From assembly GCA_031761405.1 (NCBI GenBank), contig JASEVX010000010.1, positions 27,618,375 to 27,682,374 of the forward strand: a stretch of DNA of 64,000 nt. Direction: 5' to 3'. A model generated the notes under the pieces. It was not told the origin of the DNA, did not search any database, and was given only the letters and a program-made list of their open reading frames with translations. The DNA comes from Serripes groenlandicus. Taxonomy: Eukaryota > Mollusca > Bivalvia > Cardiida > Cardiidae. This document shows positions 23,585-35,399 of the stretch, in pieces (the stretch's first letter is position 1; every line of letters starts with the position of its first letter). The position numbers and the translations under genes were made by a program.

Positions 23585-24810
23585 ATACTCATGCAATTAA
23601 ATCTAGTATTGTATTACTATGCGGTAAATAATCTCTCAACGGTAAAAAAGATACAAACACATACTGTAGATAAAGTATTAATATAATTTTAGATGAATTT
23701 AATATAGAAGACATTTGGAGAATTTTGAATCCATACTTAACATATATCAAACATATATTAATATGATTAAAGAATTTGCAATTGAAAAAGTACAATACAA
23801 TACATGTAATCCAAATACGATGTGGGAACTTATGAATGGTAATATAAAAAAATGTTTCTATAAATTATTCGGCACAAAGAAAACGACACACAATAAAAAG
23901 AGAATCCAAATTATCAAACGAAATTGAAACGCTAGAAAATAAAATACATTTATCTACGGATAATTTAGAAGATGTTGTAAATAAACTAAACTATTAAAAA
24001 GAAGAACTTCAAAAAATATATGACGGAAAGATCAATGACTTTATCATCAGAGCAAAGGCTAATCACAGTGAATACAATATAAACACTCGAAGTACTTTAC
24101 AAACTTAGAAAAGAGACACATAGAACGCAAAAACGATTCATAAACTATTAATAGGTAACAAAGCAGTAACAGATACAGAGGACATTTTAAAACGAGAGCA
24201 TATTTTTATCGTGAGCTGTGTAGAAAACGAACAAATTTCAAATAATGAGATCAATTTTCTTAATACAGAGGCAAATAAAATAAAAGAAGATTAAAAATAC
24301 AGTTGTGAAGAAATCTTATCCGAAAACGAATGTAATTCTCATGTATGAAATGAAAAAAGATGGTTTCACTGATGAATTTTACAAAACATTTTGGAATGAA
24401 ATAAAACATTACTTTATTGATTCAACAAATTACTCATTTAAGCATGGTTCTTTATTTTCCTTACAAAAGCAAGGGCTGTTTTCTCCAATTAAAAAACCCC
24501 AAGGAAAACAATTAGAAATACTTTCAAATTGGCGACCAATAAGTCTTTAAAATACAGACTATAAAATTGCAACTAACGTGATATCAAATAGGATTAAGAA
24601 AGCCTTTCAATGAATCCTACCCTAATCCCAAACTGGTTTTATTAAAGGTAGATACATTCAGGGACACTATAATACTGTAATATAGTGTCCCTGATACATT
24701 GTAGAAAATATAAGAATAATTTGTTTTCTTCCCCGATTTTGAAATGAGAGTATTGACCACAATTTCGTGTACAAATGTTTTGAAAAAAATCAATTTTGGT
24801 TATAACGAGC
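23585..24810 (+). mobile_element. Decayed Tx1/L1-like LINE fragment, truncated in the RT domain
   Basis: Recognisable pieces: IEDIWRILNPYL at the end of the endonuclease; the CNPNTMWELMNGNIKKCFYK linker; and an RT entry block at 24340-24550 containing DGFTDEFYKTFWNEIKHY and SNWRPISL. The RT finger motif is clear. The fragment contains a 35-bp palindromic insertion at 24659-24693 and ends near a hairpin ATAACGAGC/GCTCGTTAT at 24801-24821. Confidence 0.75.
24659..24693. mobile_element. 35-bp palindromic mini-insertion with 7-bp target duplication
   Basis: CAGGGACACTATA and TATAGTGTCCCTG arms surround a few bases. ATACATT flanks both sides (24652-24658 and 24694-24700). The unfilled LINE sequence in unit 1 near 7585 reads AGATACATTGGAGA, confirming the insertion. 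The sister copy is at 34177-34216. Confidence 0.8.
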
Positions 24811-24820
24811 ACAGCTCGTT

Positions 24821-25156
24821 ATGAGGTTTAACCTTAATAAGGGGAAATTTGCTATATTCAGTATGGAAAAAAAATGGGTGCAAACTTACTACGGCCCAGG
24901 TCATGAAAGCCAAATGAAATTACATAGAATAAAACAGGGAACCATGACCGACATTTATTCATATCCGGCCGACGTTACATCCGTCGAAATCAAGCTGGTT
25001 CCCGAGATAACGACAACACATTTTTTGTTTACAATAAAGGCTGATAACCAGAACCTATCAGCTACGAATTACTTTGCTTTAGGTAATAATTGTTATCTCT
25101 CTCTTGTTTTCGCAACATACATAAACACAGACAGTTTCATTTTGACGTTCTTGTAG
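24821..25156 (+). CDS. Unrecognised exon-like ORF
   Basis: A 111-codon frame whose middle (24850-25084) looks coding. It has a balanced composition (MEKKWVQTYYGPGHESQ, then ADVTSVEIKLVPEI) and alternating hydrophobic residues suggesting beta strands, and it is GC-richer than its surroundings. A possible donor GTAATA follows TACTTTGCTTTAG near 25083, after which the translation becomes low-complexity. I recognise no family. There is no partner exon nearby that I can defend, so it may be an orphaned exon carried in by a transposon or part of a larger gene split by insertions. Confidence 0.3.
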   Translation: MRFNLNKGKFAIFSMEKKWVQTYYGPGHESQMKLHRIKQGTMTDIYSYPADVTSVEIKLVPEITTTHFLFTIKADNQNLSATNYFALGNNCYLSLVFATYINTDSFILTFL

Positions 25157-26489
25157 GTAAAGATACAAAATCTAGCTGTATTGTAAATCTGAATGTTTTG
25201 CATTAATTGACTGATGTTCCTTGCGATGCCATCATGGGATAACTATCTGATCTAAGATGCTCTTCGTGGTAAATTTGTTTCACTCTCAATGCCAAAAACT
25301 CCTTCGGACGGTCAAAAATCGGTGCAAAAAATGGTTGAACATACACCTTGTGACCCAAATCAGAGACATGTATTTATGTCTCTGCCCAAATATACCAAAA
25401 CAGAGTTGAATCACAGGGACTGCTACTGTACAGTTAGTACTCTATGTGAGTTCCGGATCAATGGTTGTTTCGGATCAGAACATTGTTTTCTAGAAAATCT
25501 GCATAGAAAAATGTTTACAAATACATATATACCTGATATATTTAGAAAATTCAATCAATTTCGATTGAAAATCGATTTCTCCTTTTCAAAATCGATGTTG
25601 TTTTTCTCTCAAATCAGGGTCTTTCAAATACACTGACTGGAGACATACCCATGGCCGAGACGGATTTATATGGGCATGCCTTTTGGTGTGTATTCTAAAC
25701 AAAAAATGTTTTTACAAGTGATAAAGGATGTGATAATCAAAAATGAATCTTTACAAGGCATTGCATGTCAGGACGGTAGCCAGAAATCTCGACCCTAGTT
25801 TTAGGCGACCCCATTATCGGTTTATATAGGTGTGAATGGATGGTTTAACACACAAGTGTCATAAACAAACGCGGTATGATGCTTGACTGATTGTTGATAC
25901 TTGATTACCTGTTGATTGATTATTTAAATGATCTTGATGTGTTCTAAAAGGTTAATCTGCTTCAGACGACTTTGAAAACATTTGGTGAGAAAGGAGAATA
26001 TGTATATGACGGGTATACTTCTGGCTAAGGTATAATTATATAAATGAATTAGGAAAATTGTGAGAAAAGGAGGAAATGTCCTCTATCAAACATACTTCAA
26101 ATCTTAAGAATTCTCTGAAAACCATGATATAGGATAGTTTATAACGATGTTAAAACATACATAATTATTACATTAATCATTGCAGCTAAACATCATTCAA
26201 GTAAGTATACAAACATCAGGCAAAACAGTTAAATCTTAAGAATTGGAAAATGTACAATTGATTTTAATTCGAAAGCATTTACAGAAGTATAATTGCACAT
26301 TGTCAACAATTTGCCCTTTTATCACAATATTGTCAAACATCATATGCTGTAAGATCAAATGTCATCTTCATAAGATAAACACAAATGTAAGTTTCATACC
26401 TTCTGGCGTATTTAATTTAACAGAAAGATTTTTTTTATATAGATATAATTCTTCTGTATCATTAGTTATTATAATAATCATATATGTCA
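25157..26489. other. No supported gene
   Basis: AT-rich sequence. A 115-codon frame at 25289-25636 has no recognisable domain and its second half is Phe/Lys-rich. A type-1 MITE scrap lies at 25955-26010 (CAGACGACTTTGAAAACA). Confidence 0.3.
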
Positions 26490-26560
26490 ATTAACCCTTT
26501 CCCTCATATAGACGCTTTCTGATGCCTCTTCAGCAGACAGCTTTTTGAAAACATAGTAAT
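26490..26560. mobile_element. Type-1 TTAA MITE end
   Basis: TTAACCCTTTCCCTCATATA, then GACGCTTTCTGATGCCTC and AGCAGACAGC. This is the right end of the element in inverted orientation. Confidence 0.55.
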
Positions 26561-26599
26561 TCAAAATCTACTAAATTCTAAAAAAAATGCCCAAAATAT

Positions 26600-26735
26600 C
26601 TGAATCCGAATTCAGTGAAGATTGGGATTTTCCGCACAAATTGAGGAAGAACTGGTTTTATCTCCAGGACATTGAGCGTGATTAAAATAAGATTAAAGCT
26701 TGTTTCACAATTGATGTAAAAAAGATAAGTTTAAA
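26600..26735 (+). mobile_element. SINE 3' part
   Basis: TATCTCCAGGACATTGAGCG, then TGATTAAAATAAGATTAAAG and TTGTTTCACAATTGATG, matching the body-tail of the 1690-1890 SINE. Confidence 0.55.
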
Positions 26736-26864
26736 GTTATTGGTTTAAAGGAACAATCCAGATAAGACTGCACAGAGGTACCAATTGGTCTAAAACAAGA
26801 CTGGGCGCAGAACCCAAAGCTTGGCTTTTTGACAAAACTAATATACATGTATATTGTTTTCAAT

Positions 26865-26985
26865 TCTGGTCTATTTTTTATTTATTGGGGTTTTACGCCG
26901 CTTTCGATATTATTTCAGTTATATCACGGCGACAGTTCACTTATTCATGATCCCTTCTATTTTTAGCTCTACTGGCCAAAGACCA
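26865..26985 (-). mobile_element. SINE 3' tail, antisense
   Basis: TTATTGGGGTTTTACGCCGC, then TTTCAGTTATATCACGGCGA. This is the same tail family as 46500-46705 and the SINE split by the 3.4-kb foldback element. Confidence 0.55.
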
Positions 26986-26989
26986 GAAG

Positions 26990-28400
26990 AGCTTATACCG
27001 TGGTGTGGTCGTCCGTGTTCGTCTGTAAACAATTGCTTGTGAACGCGATACAGTCTTCAGCTTTGATTGTATCTCAATCAAACTTATACAGTAGTTAGAT
27101 ATCTATGAGAGCTCGATTCCTTTCGCAAACTAGTCAGATCCGCCCATGCAAGACTGGATTATGGCCCTTGAATTTGCCAAAATTGCTATAATAGAGCTTG
27201 TGATCACAATAGAGGCTCCATTTACTATCTGATTTTCACCAAACTTAGATAGTAGTTAAATATTGATGAGAGCTCGGGTCATTTCGAAAACCAGCCAGAT
27301 GTGCCCTTGCATGACTGGATTATGGCCATTGAAGTTGTCAAAATTGCTATAATACAGATTGTGAACGCGATCAAGTCTTCAGTTTTGATTGTATCTCCAT
27401 CAAACTTATAGTAGATATCCATGGAAGCTAGGTTCCTTTCGCTAACCAGCCAGATCTGCCCTTGCAAGACTGGATTATGGCCCTTGAAATTGTCAAAATT
27501 GCTATAATAGAGTTTGTGAACGCGACCAAGTCTTCAGTTTTGATGGATCTCAATCAAACTTATACAGTAGTTAGATATCCATGAGAGCTCAGTTCCTTTC
27601 GCTAACTAGCCAGATCTGCCCATGCAAGACTGGATTAAGGCTCTTGAGATTGTCAAAATTGCTATAATACAGCTTGTGAACACAATAGAGCCTCCATTTA
27701 CTATTTGATCTTCACCAAACTAAGATAGTAGTTAAATATTGATGAGAGCTGGGTTCCTTTTGCAAACCAGCCAGATCCACCCATGTAAGGCTTGATTATG
27801 GCCCTTAAAGTTGTCAAAATTGCTATAATACAGCTTGTGAACGCGATAAAGTCTTCAGTTTTAATTGTATCTCCATCAAAGTTATACAGTAGTCAGTAGT
27901 TAGATATCCATGAGAGCTCGGTTCCTTTTGCTAACCAGCCAGATCCGCCCATGCAAGAATGAATTATGGCCCTTGAAATAGTCGAAATGTTATAATACAG
28001 CTTGTGAAAACAATAGAGCCTCTATTTACTATTGGATCTTCACCAAACTTAGATAGTAGTTAAATATTGATGAGAGCTTGGTTCCTTTTGCAAACCAGCC
28101 AGATCCGCCCATGCAAGGCTGGATTATGGCCATTGAATTGGCCAAAATTTCTATAATAGAGCTTTTGAACACAATAGAGGCTTCATTTACTACCTGATCT
28201 TCACCAAACTTAGATAGTAATTAAATATTGATGTAAGCTTAGTTCCTTTCGAAACCAGCAAGATGTGCCCTTGCATGACTGGATTTTGGCCCTTGAAATT
28301 GTCAAAATTGCTATAATACAGCTTGTGAAGACAATAGAGCCTCCATTTACTATCCGATCTTCACCATACATACATGCTCTGGATTGAACATATCCAAAGA
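26990..28400 (+). repeat. Degenerate tandem repeat, about 165-175 bp, about 8 units
   Basis: Each unit carries CTTGTGAACGCGAT or AACACAATAGAG, a variant of TTCACCAAACTTA, ATATCCATGAGAGCTCGGTT, ACCAGCCAGATCYGCCC, TGCAAGACTGGATTATGGCC and TCAAAATTGCTATAATA. Two unit types alternate: GCGAT...TCTTCAGTTTT and ACAATAGAG...TCCATTTACT. Confidence 0.8.
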
Positions 28401-28549
28401 ACTATTCCAGTAGAGCATATGCCCTCATGGCCCTCTTGTTTAAATATTAGGCTATTTAAAAGGAAAAAGTAGAAAAAGGTATAAATAGTGTTTGTAAACA
28501 ATCTACAGGCAACATTTTACAACATCGAATATGAATGAAAGTTTATCAG

Positions 28550-29890
28550 AGAATCATCTCTATCAAATCTTGGCCAAGTTATAGACAGGGTCCTGTGAGT
28601 TGAAAAACTAGGTTTCAATGTCAATTTGAAGGAACATATTGAAAACACTCAGGATGCTTTATTTTAAACTTAAGCATGTTGAAATGTTTTCAAAATAACT
28701 GTTTTGATGATATCTAGGCTAAGTTCAATCTGACTAAAGTACACGATCTGACCAAATGTAAGATCTGATGGCGATCCATTCGAATTTATCTTCTTGTTTT
28801 ATCGGATTTCCAATATCGCTATTTTTAGATCCACCAAGCTATTTATATTTGAACTAATCAGAGGACTCGTTTCAACAAACGTTTGGCTTAACCTTCAAAA
28901 TGGCTTCAATTGACGAAGTTGAGCAAATTTAAAATAGACCATTTAAAACCAGAGCAAAGAACACATTTCGATGTTGTATGGTCAGGGAAAGACTGTATCG
29001 GTGTTTTGCCTCATTTCCGCATCTGTAGCCACAATGCGGTCGTCATAAGAACTATACACGCGTGTAAATCACTATGCGAAAATTGGGATCCCATGCTAAG
29101 TATAGAATTTTTTGGTAAATATAGACTTTTACTTTCACTTTCAAAAACTTGAAAGCAAGGTTCTGATTGGCTGGCGGAAAGGTCGTCTGAACGTGATCCT
29201 CTATCGGTTGTTCTCAGATCCTATGCGTAGCGTTAATAGGAGATGATTTTAATGAGATTGGGCTAAGTTTAAATATATTCAGCCCTAAACTTGGTCATAA
29301 ACTAGGTCACTCCACCAAAATGAAGGAACATCTTGTTAATCTAGAAACCATACTTTGCCTTCAGCAGCTTGAAGCTTTGTCAGAATGTTTGTCTTGACAA
29401 TATCTAGACCTAGTAAGAATAAGGGTCATGGTGGGTCAGAAACTAGGTCACTAGACCAAATTGAAGGAGCATTTTGTTAACACCCTGACATTTTGAATGC
29501 TGCATTTTTAATTTTGACATGTTGAAATTGTGTCAGATATGGTGTTTTGGTGAAATCTAGATTAAAATATAGGTCATGTTGGATAAAAACAACAATGAGG
29601 TCCAAAGAAAAACATTTGAGAAAAATCTTGTAAACATGCTTGACCTCAAGGTTTGATTCAACATCTTGAAACTTTGTCAGAATGTTCGCCTGATGATTAT
29701 TGATATCTAGGCCAAGTTCAAATATTGGTCAAGTTGGGTCAAACATAAGGTCACTTAACCAAATTAAAGGAAAATCTTGTTAACACTCTGACAGCTGTTC
29801 TTTAAATGTTAGCATGTTGAAACTTTGGCAGAATGGATGTTTTGAACATTGCTTTTAACTCAGAAAATATGTCACTAAGCCTTATTGAAG
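28550..29890 (+). repeat. Older degenerate tandem repeat (AACTAGGTCACT family), split by a helicase scrap
   Basis: Recurrent words: AAACTAGGTCACT, CCAAATTGAAGGA, ACATCTTGTTAACACTCTGA, CTTTGTCAGAATGTTTG and ATCTAGGCCAAGTTC. Units are about 165-190 bp. A RecQ-like N-terminal fragment (28901-29235) interrupts the series. I recall similar repeats as common in molluscs; this was not checked. Confidence 0.65.
28901..29235 (+). pseudogene. RecQ-like helicase N-terminal remnant
   Basis: It opens ATGGCTTCAATTGACGAAG (MASIDEVEQI). After a frameshift it continues FKIDHLKPEQRTHFDVVWSG and KDCIGVLP, which resembles the Q motif and approach to Walker A in RecQ-family ATP-dependent 3'-5' DNA helicases. The expected TGxGKS is absent: after VLP the reading is HFRICSHN and unrelated. 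So it is a fragment cut just before the P-loop. A second, better RecQ-like fragment is at 54043-55012. The call rests on about 35 residues. Confidence 0.45.
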
Positions 29891-32200
29891 GATAGACTTG
29901 TTTTCACTATTGTTATGTTTTACCTCTCTGTATTGATTATATTCATGTGATGAATTGAATGTTAAAATTGTTGAAGATTTGACTTTGCACCAAAAGATAA
30001 AGTAGGAATAGTGTACAACAGCGGTCTCGGTTCCGACAGCTTGAAACAGATTCCTTTATCATGGTAGTCACATACCTACAGGTTAGACCCATTAAAGACG
30101 CCGTGCTCGTGATGAGGCTTTTTCATATTAGTTCTATAAATTGGTTAAATTGTTTTATGGGGGTATTAACAGTTACATACTTTAGTAGCAGTCCAGCTAA
30201 GAATCATGCATGGGGCGATTCATCCTTAGTCTAGAATTGTTATATTCCCTGGTTTAATTCATTCAAATTCAAATTCATGCAAAAAGAATAAAAATTGCAA
30301 GAAAATTAAAAAAAAGTGGTTGTCATGGTTACAGCTTTACCTTAACAACAAGCTGTTGTTTTGGTTTGAAAACCTTAAATTTGCATCATCTTGTAAGGAA
30401 ATTAAAGAAAAAAATGAAAGACATCCTATAACATAAATACTTTATTTTATAAAAATCAATGTTTGATACATCTTAAAAACTTATCAAGAGTATGATGTAT
30501 GAATAGACATTCGGTTACCATGGCAACCAATTTACCATTATTGTTCACTAGGGAAAAAAAGTCATAAAATGTCAATTTTATCAGTTCGTTACTTCCGATG
30601 AGCACATGGATAGAAGTGATTTGATTGATAACACTGATTACACGAGTTGACCTTTGTCACAAACATATCAAAAATAAAAATATGTAGCCTAGTATAGAAT
30701 TTTCAAAAATTGGTCATCTTTTCTTGTGGTATTTTATCAGTTTGTTTTGGGCTCAAGAGAATAAATTCTAAATAAAACTATGATTGATGTGGCATAAAAA
30801 TATTTAAGTTCCACAATTGGTTCTCCTATATGCCCCCTTTCCAAATCATGAAATATTAAATTAGTATCAAACCTCTTGTTGCCATGGCAACATAGTTTGT
30901 CTTTCAAAAACTAGAAGTTCCAGGGAAAAGGGAGTATGAGACTACATAATTTTCATTTTAACAATAAATACAATTTTAAAATCTTTCTTAAATACGGTTT
31001 ATAAATGTTTGTAAGAACAATACCTAATAAAAACATGTTACTATGGATACAAGCCATGGTTAGAGAGTTTTACAGAAGTAATGCATTGAATAATTTTGTG
31101 AAAATTACCTATTATCGTCGATAATCTGCCTATATATTAATAAGATATATTTTTATTCAGTTTTCAATCACAGTGGACACATCAGAGTGTTCACAATGTC
31201 CAACAATTGACCTAGTGTATTAGCTTTTGACCCCACATGACCCATTATAACATGAAAATGTTATGAAAAGGAATATTCTAGTAGGATTAAATTATACTTG
31301 TGGCCTCTTATAGAGCTCATGTTTTATCTTTAAAAATAGCCAGTAACAATGACCAAAGTGACTCTAAATGCCATCAAAAGCTACAATTTGTCAGGAAAAA
31401 CTGAAGTAATTAAATGGAAATTAAAAAGTTTCTTATTTGTTAGTAAGTGACCTAGACCTTGACCTGATAAGACCTAAATTACAATCCAGAGCTAGCTTTC
31501 TGAAAAGGCAAAGCAATCTACAACTGAAGTTTCTATTAAAAATTAGTCATAATCGACATTTGTTTCATCTATTTGTAATACAATTTATATGGTTCTAGTG
31601 ACCCCAATAACAATCATTAGATAGCTTTTGAATGAGTAATTACTTGTGATATGTTATCAAAATCAGTTAAGAGTAACTAAACTTATTGAGCTAAAACCTG
31701 TTTGAATGATCACAAATTCTTATAAACCAGTACAAATATTTGTTTAAATATGTGGATATATGACAACACAAATCTTGAATAGTGATGCACCTGGCATGTA
31801 CAGTATATAGCTCTGAACATTATGAGATTAACACACATATAACCTCAAACAGTCAAATAATCATTTCATAAATATGGCTAAACAAAAGACAGTTATATTT
31901 CTAAAATAATATTCCTGCATTCTGGTTATTTGTGTTTTAGGACATTTTCAAAAGAACTTTGGCTATATCAGAGCAACAGTGCACTTATACATGATTCCTT
32001 GATGACTAATCAGTACAAGGACAGGAAATGTTTATACAAAAATACAAATAACCAAATATAAGTTTAATACAATTTATTCCTAATATGTAAAACAAAACTC
32101 CATTGAAAATTGATCACGGGAACAAACTTAACAGAGAGGGTTAACATGGACATCCTTAAAACAAAAACTGCAAGTTCAAATCACGTCGAAGTTGATTTCG
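29890..32200. other. AT-rich spacer with spaced GTTRCCATGGCAAC motifs
   Basis: No coding exon is seen. X-box-like palindromes lie at 30319-30332, 30514-30527, 30878-30891 and 31037-31050, about 160-195 bp apart or a multiple. They are probably the best conserved word of an eroded tandem repeat. Confidence 0.4.
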
Positions 32201-32202
32201 TT

Positions 32203-32593
32203 TCAATACTGTGTATGTCCACCTGCTGCGGCAATTACAGCAATGCACCTTGTCCTCATTGATATAATGTATCTGTGAAGATACTGTTGTGGAATGGCCG
32301 CTCACATCTGATGAATAACACACGTGACCTCCCTGATATGTGGTTGCAGCGGCTGGGTACGCACCTTGCGCTTCAATAGATACCACACGTGCTCGATCGG
32401 CCTTAAATCCGGACTTTTTGCAGGCAGTTTAATAGAAAAAAAAACATGTTTCTGTCAATATTTTGCACTAAATAACAAATAATAAAACATATTTCAACTT
32501 TTATAACGGCGCGTAACATACCTGTCTGGTGGAGGTGTCGGCACGAATCATTCCGACGGCTTGAGCGCGTTCTGCAATGCTCATTCTCATCAT
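32203..32593 (-). pseudogene. Tc1/mariner-type transposase remnant
   Basis: The N-terminal piece (32593 to 32521) reads MSIAERAQAVGMIRADTSTR, the first helix-turn-helix of Tc1-like transposases. The C-terminal piece (32415 to 32203) reads SPDLRPIEHVWYLLKRKVRT and ends RTRCIAVIAAAGGHTQY. The SPDxxPIEHVW motif holds the final catalytic acidic residue of DD34E. The centre with the first two Asp is missing: only about 105 bp separate the pieces, replaced by AT-rich filler. A TGA sits in the C-terminal piece where family members have Trp (HQM-stop-AAIPQ). The product would have been a cut-and-paste transposase; this copy is dead. Confidence 0.8.
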
Positions 32594-32599
32594 ATTAAA

Positions 32600-33425
32600 T
32601 GTTTTTCATAACAGACAATCCACGAACAATACTTTCCTACCTAATACGACCACTACCATGGCGTGCACGAGAAACGCGAGCACAGAGACTATTTTCGCAC
32701 CTACCGTTTTGCATGGATGATTTTCTACATGAATACGTGTTTTCTTCCTGTAAATCGATAGATTGGTGTGTACAATACAAAAATAACCAAACTTTAGATT
32801 TATTGATTAAATATGTCGCATAATACCATATTTTATATGGTGGCCAATCAGAAATTCGTCGAAGTGTATATAGACAAATAATGATAAAGTGAACAGACAC
32901 TAACCCATAATGCAGCAGAGAACCTTCAAATATTATGTCAGAAGTTAAAGCTCTTCATGTTCAATGTCTCAGTTTCTAACAAAACATTTAAGTGGTTCAT
33001 TTTTTAATACATTATCTCTTTTAAAATTTATATCTGTAAAGATATCTCCTTTTAAGTTTTGATATATAAGTTCAATGAAATTCAATCAATAGTTTCATTG
33101 TAAAATTATTACTAAATGAACTGACACTAACTGCAATTTAGACAGAAAGTGATCAGATTAAAAAGTTATAAAAAATCATATAAGACTATATTTAATGTCA
33201 GTGTAAGAATCTGGTGAATCAATTGTGTAGCTCCATTTACATATTTGCTCCAGCTATACACTTACTTCTCTCTTATAAAACTGAACAGGTATAGCTACAA
33301 TTTGACCTGTGAGCCATGACATTTCTAATTAAAAATAAAATAAATCAATAATGCCATAGATAAAACAGTAATGTAACCATAACAAGTATCTATGATATTG
33401 CTTTCAGAGCTTGAATTATTTGACT
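32600..33425. other. No supported gene
   Basis: An Arg-rich open frame at 32599-32823 may include more Tc1 debris but gives no clear motif. The rest is AT-rich with nothing recognisable. Confidence 0.25.
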
Positions 33426-33605
33426 GTTTTAGCAGACGACTTTTTGCAAAATTAGGGAAAATCATTGTAAGATGAAATTTATTTAAAAATAAATAAAATA
33501 GAAACCATTATGGTAAAAGGAGAATTGGTCAATATGCGGATTTTTTAATCCTTTCGCCACAATGTTTTCAAAACTAATATTCTTCAGAGATGTAAGTATG
33601 TGGTT
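33425..33605. mobile_element. Type-1 TTAA MITE, degenerate
   Basis: TTTTAGCAGACGACTTTTTG at the left, GGTAAAAGGAGAATTGGTC in the middle and CGCCACAATGTTTTCAAAA near the right. Confidence 0.5.
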
Positions 33606-34176
33606 ACGGTTTATATCTTTTTTAAAATTAATGCTAATACTGCTGGGATGAGAAATGATGATGTTCTGCTTTATTTTACTTCTATGTTAAAATCCTCCCC
33701 ACAAGGGTGAACATTTTACGCTCTCACACAATGAAGTTTTTATGTATGAATTCAAGTTCAATTGATTATTCCAAAAGTTTAATTTCTATCTTGTGAATCT
33801 GTCACTTGAGAAAGTATTAGGCTCTCATAGTTGTCCACCAATAGTACAGGGTAACTGTCCTGTCCATGTTGTCCAATAAGGCACATCACATAGTTAATCT
33901 GAAAAATATACAATCAAATAAAAATAGATATCTAGACGCACATTTGTTATGATGTTTGACATATATTTGTGGTAATGTATAGCATATTGAATTATAATAG
34001 TGATAGTAAAAGTATTTTGCCTTGAAAACATCTGAAGAAAAATATGTAATAAGTAATATCTAGATAGGATCCAAGTAGTAGTTTGAACCTTTTTGATAGA
34101 GGTTCAACAATACACATGTGTATTAATTTCAAAAGTCTTCTGCTGCATGAGGTATTATAATGTGTATACACTAGAT

Positions 34177-34216
34177 CAGGGACACTATATTACAATATTT
34201 TAATATAATGTCCCTG
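34177..34216. mobile_element. 40-bp palindromic mini-insertion with 7-bp target duplication
   Basis: CAGGGACACTATATTACAAT is the left half and the right half ends AATATAATGTCCCTG. ACTAGAT flanks both sides (34170-34176 and 34217-34223). It shares tips with the 24659-24693 element. Confidence 0.8.
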
Positions 34217-34613
34217 ACTAGATCAAGATTTAAAAGATGAATTGTTGAAAAGTTATGCATACATAATTATACTGACATATGCTAGCCTAACAGTGAAATC
34301 ATATGAGAACTAAGCTTTGTTGCATATTAATGATTAAAGTCTCATTTCAGGTACTGTCGAGTTTGAACCCTTGCAACTCTTTTTTCATCCAGGAAGAAGT
34401 AGAAACATTAACTCACAAAAGATAAATGAGTTTCGATAAAGCTATTTAAAAACTGAACATTCTCAAAACAAGCAACAAATATATAAAACCTCCATGGTTA
34501 CCACGTAAACTCAATCTTAATAAATACATTTTATTATTCAACAGATGGGGTTGTGCTTTATAAACATAACTATATGAAGAAAGAAATACACAAAATACAT
34601 GCAATTGAACAGT

Positions 34614-34852
34614 AAATTAACATTTTCCTGAATACAACAAATCTGCAGTAGACTACATATACTTGGAAAAAATCCGGAAAAAAAATATGAAAAATCTCTG
34701 TAAGTAAAATATAATTATTGAATAATGGTTAAAACATTGTTAGAAGTCATTATGTTATGAATTTTGTTCTCACTTTGTGACAATATTTAAAATAGTTGTC
34801 TGCTACAGAGGTGTCAAAATGCATGAATATGTGGGAAAGTAAATAAAATATT
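34614..34852. mobile_element. Type-1 TTAA MITE, full length but diverged
   Basis: TTAACATTTTCCTGAATACA at the left, CAAATCTGCAGTAGACTAC next, and AGTTGTCTGCTACAGAGGTG and TATGTGGGAAAGTAAA at the right. Confidence 0.6.
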
Positions 34853-34859
34853 TATCAAA

Positions 34860-35395
34860 ACAGAAATTACCTATGTTAACGGGAATTAAATAAATCTTCA
34901 TGATCTTACAGTATCGTTTGGCTGGTAACATATACCTCTGAGTGTTTCCCATTTCTCAGTGTGTAGAGGATGAAAACACAACAGAGTCAACTTCCCTTCC
35001 TTGAAATATACCTCGAGATTTGCATGTAGTCAAACAGGAAGTTACTTGAAAAAAGTCCCGAAAATGATCTGCTTCATAAGTTATTATGTTGTTTGTTGAT
35101 TTCCATATTTTCGACACGTTAAATGTAATGCCCGTAGGTTATTATAAATGTCTGTATTATAATCTAAAGCCTGACCGTTTTTTTACCGCTCTGTGTTTCT
35201 CTGTTGTAAGCCTCAAGAATCAGAATGATTGTAATAAAACTGCATTGAATACGACTTTCCACATTTGACATAATTATCACTTTTTACGGACCTGCCTTTA
35301 TTCTGTGTATACTTTTTGTCTCGCCCACGATAGTGGAGTGAGATATAGCAGTTACTTTTCCGGCGACGGCGACGGCGGCCGCTTTTACAAATAGA
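34860..35395. other. No supported gene
   Basis: AT-rich sequence; short open frames only. A GGCGACGGCGACGGCGGCC-type GC run lies at about 35360-35380, just before the 160-bp tandem repeat. Confidence 0.3.
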
Positions 35396-35399
35396 TATT

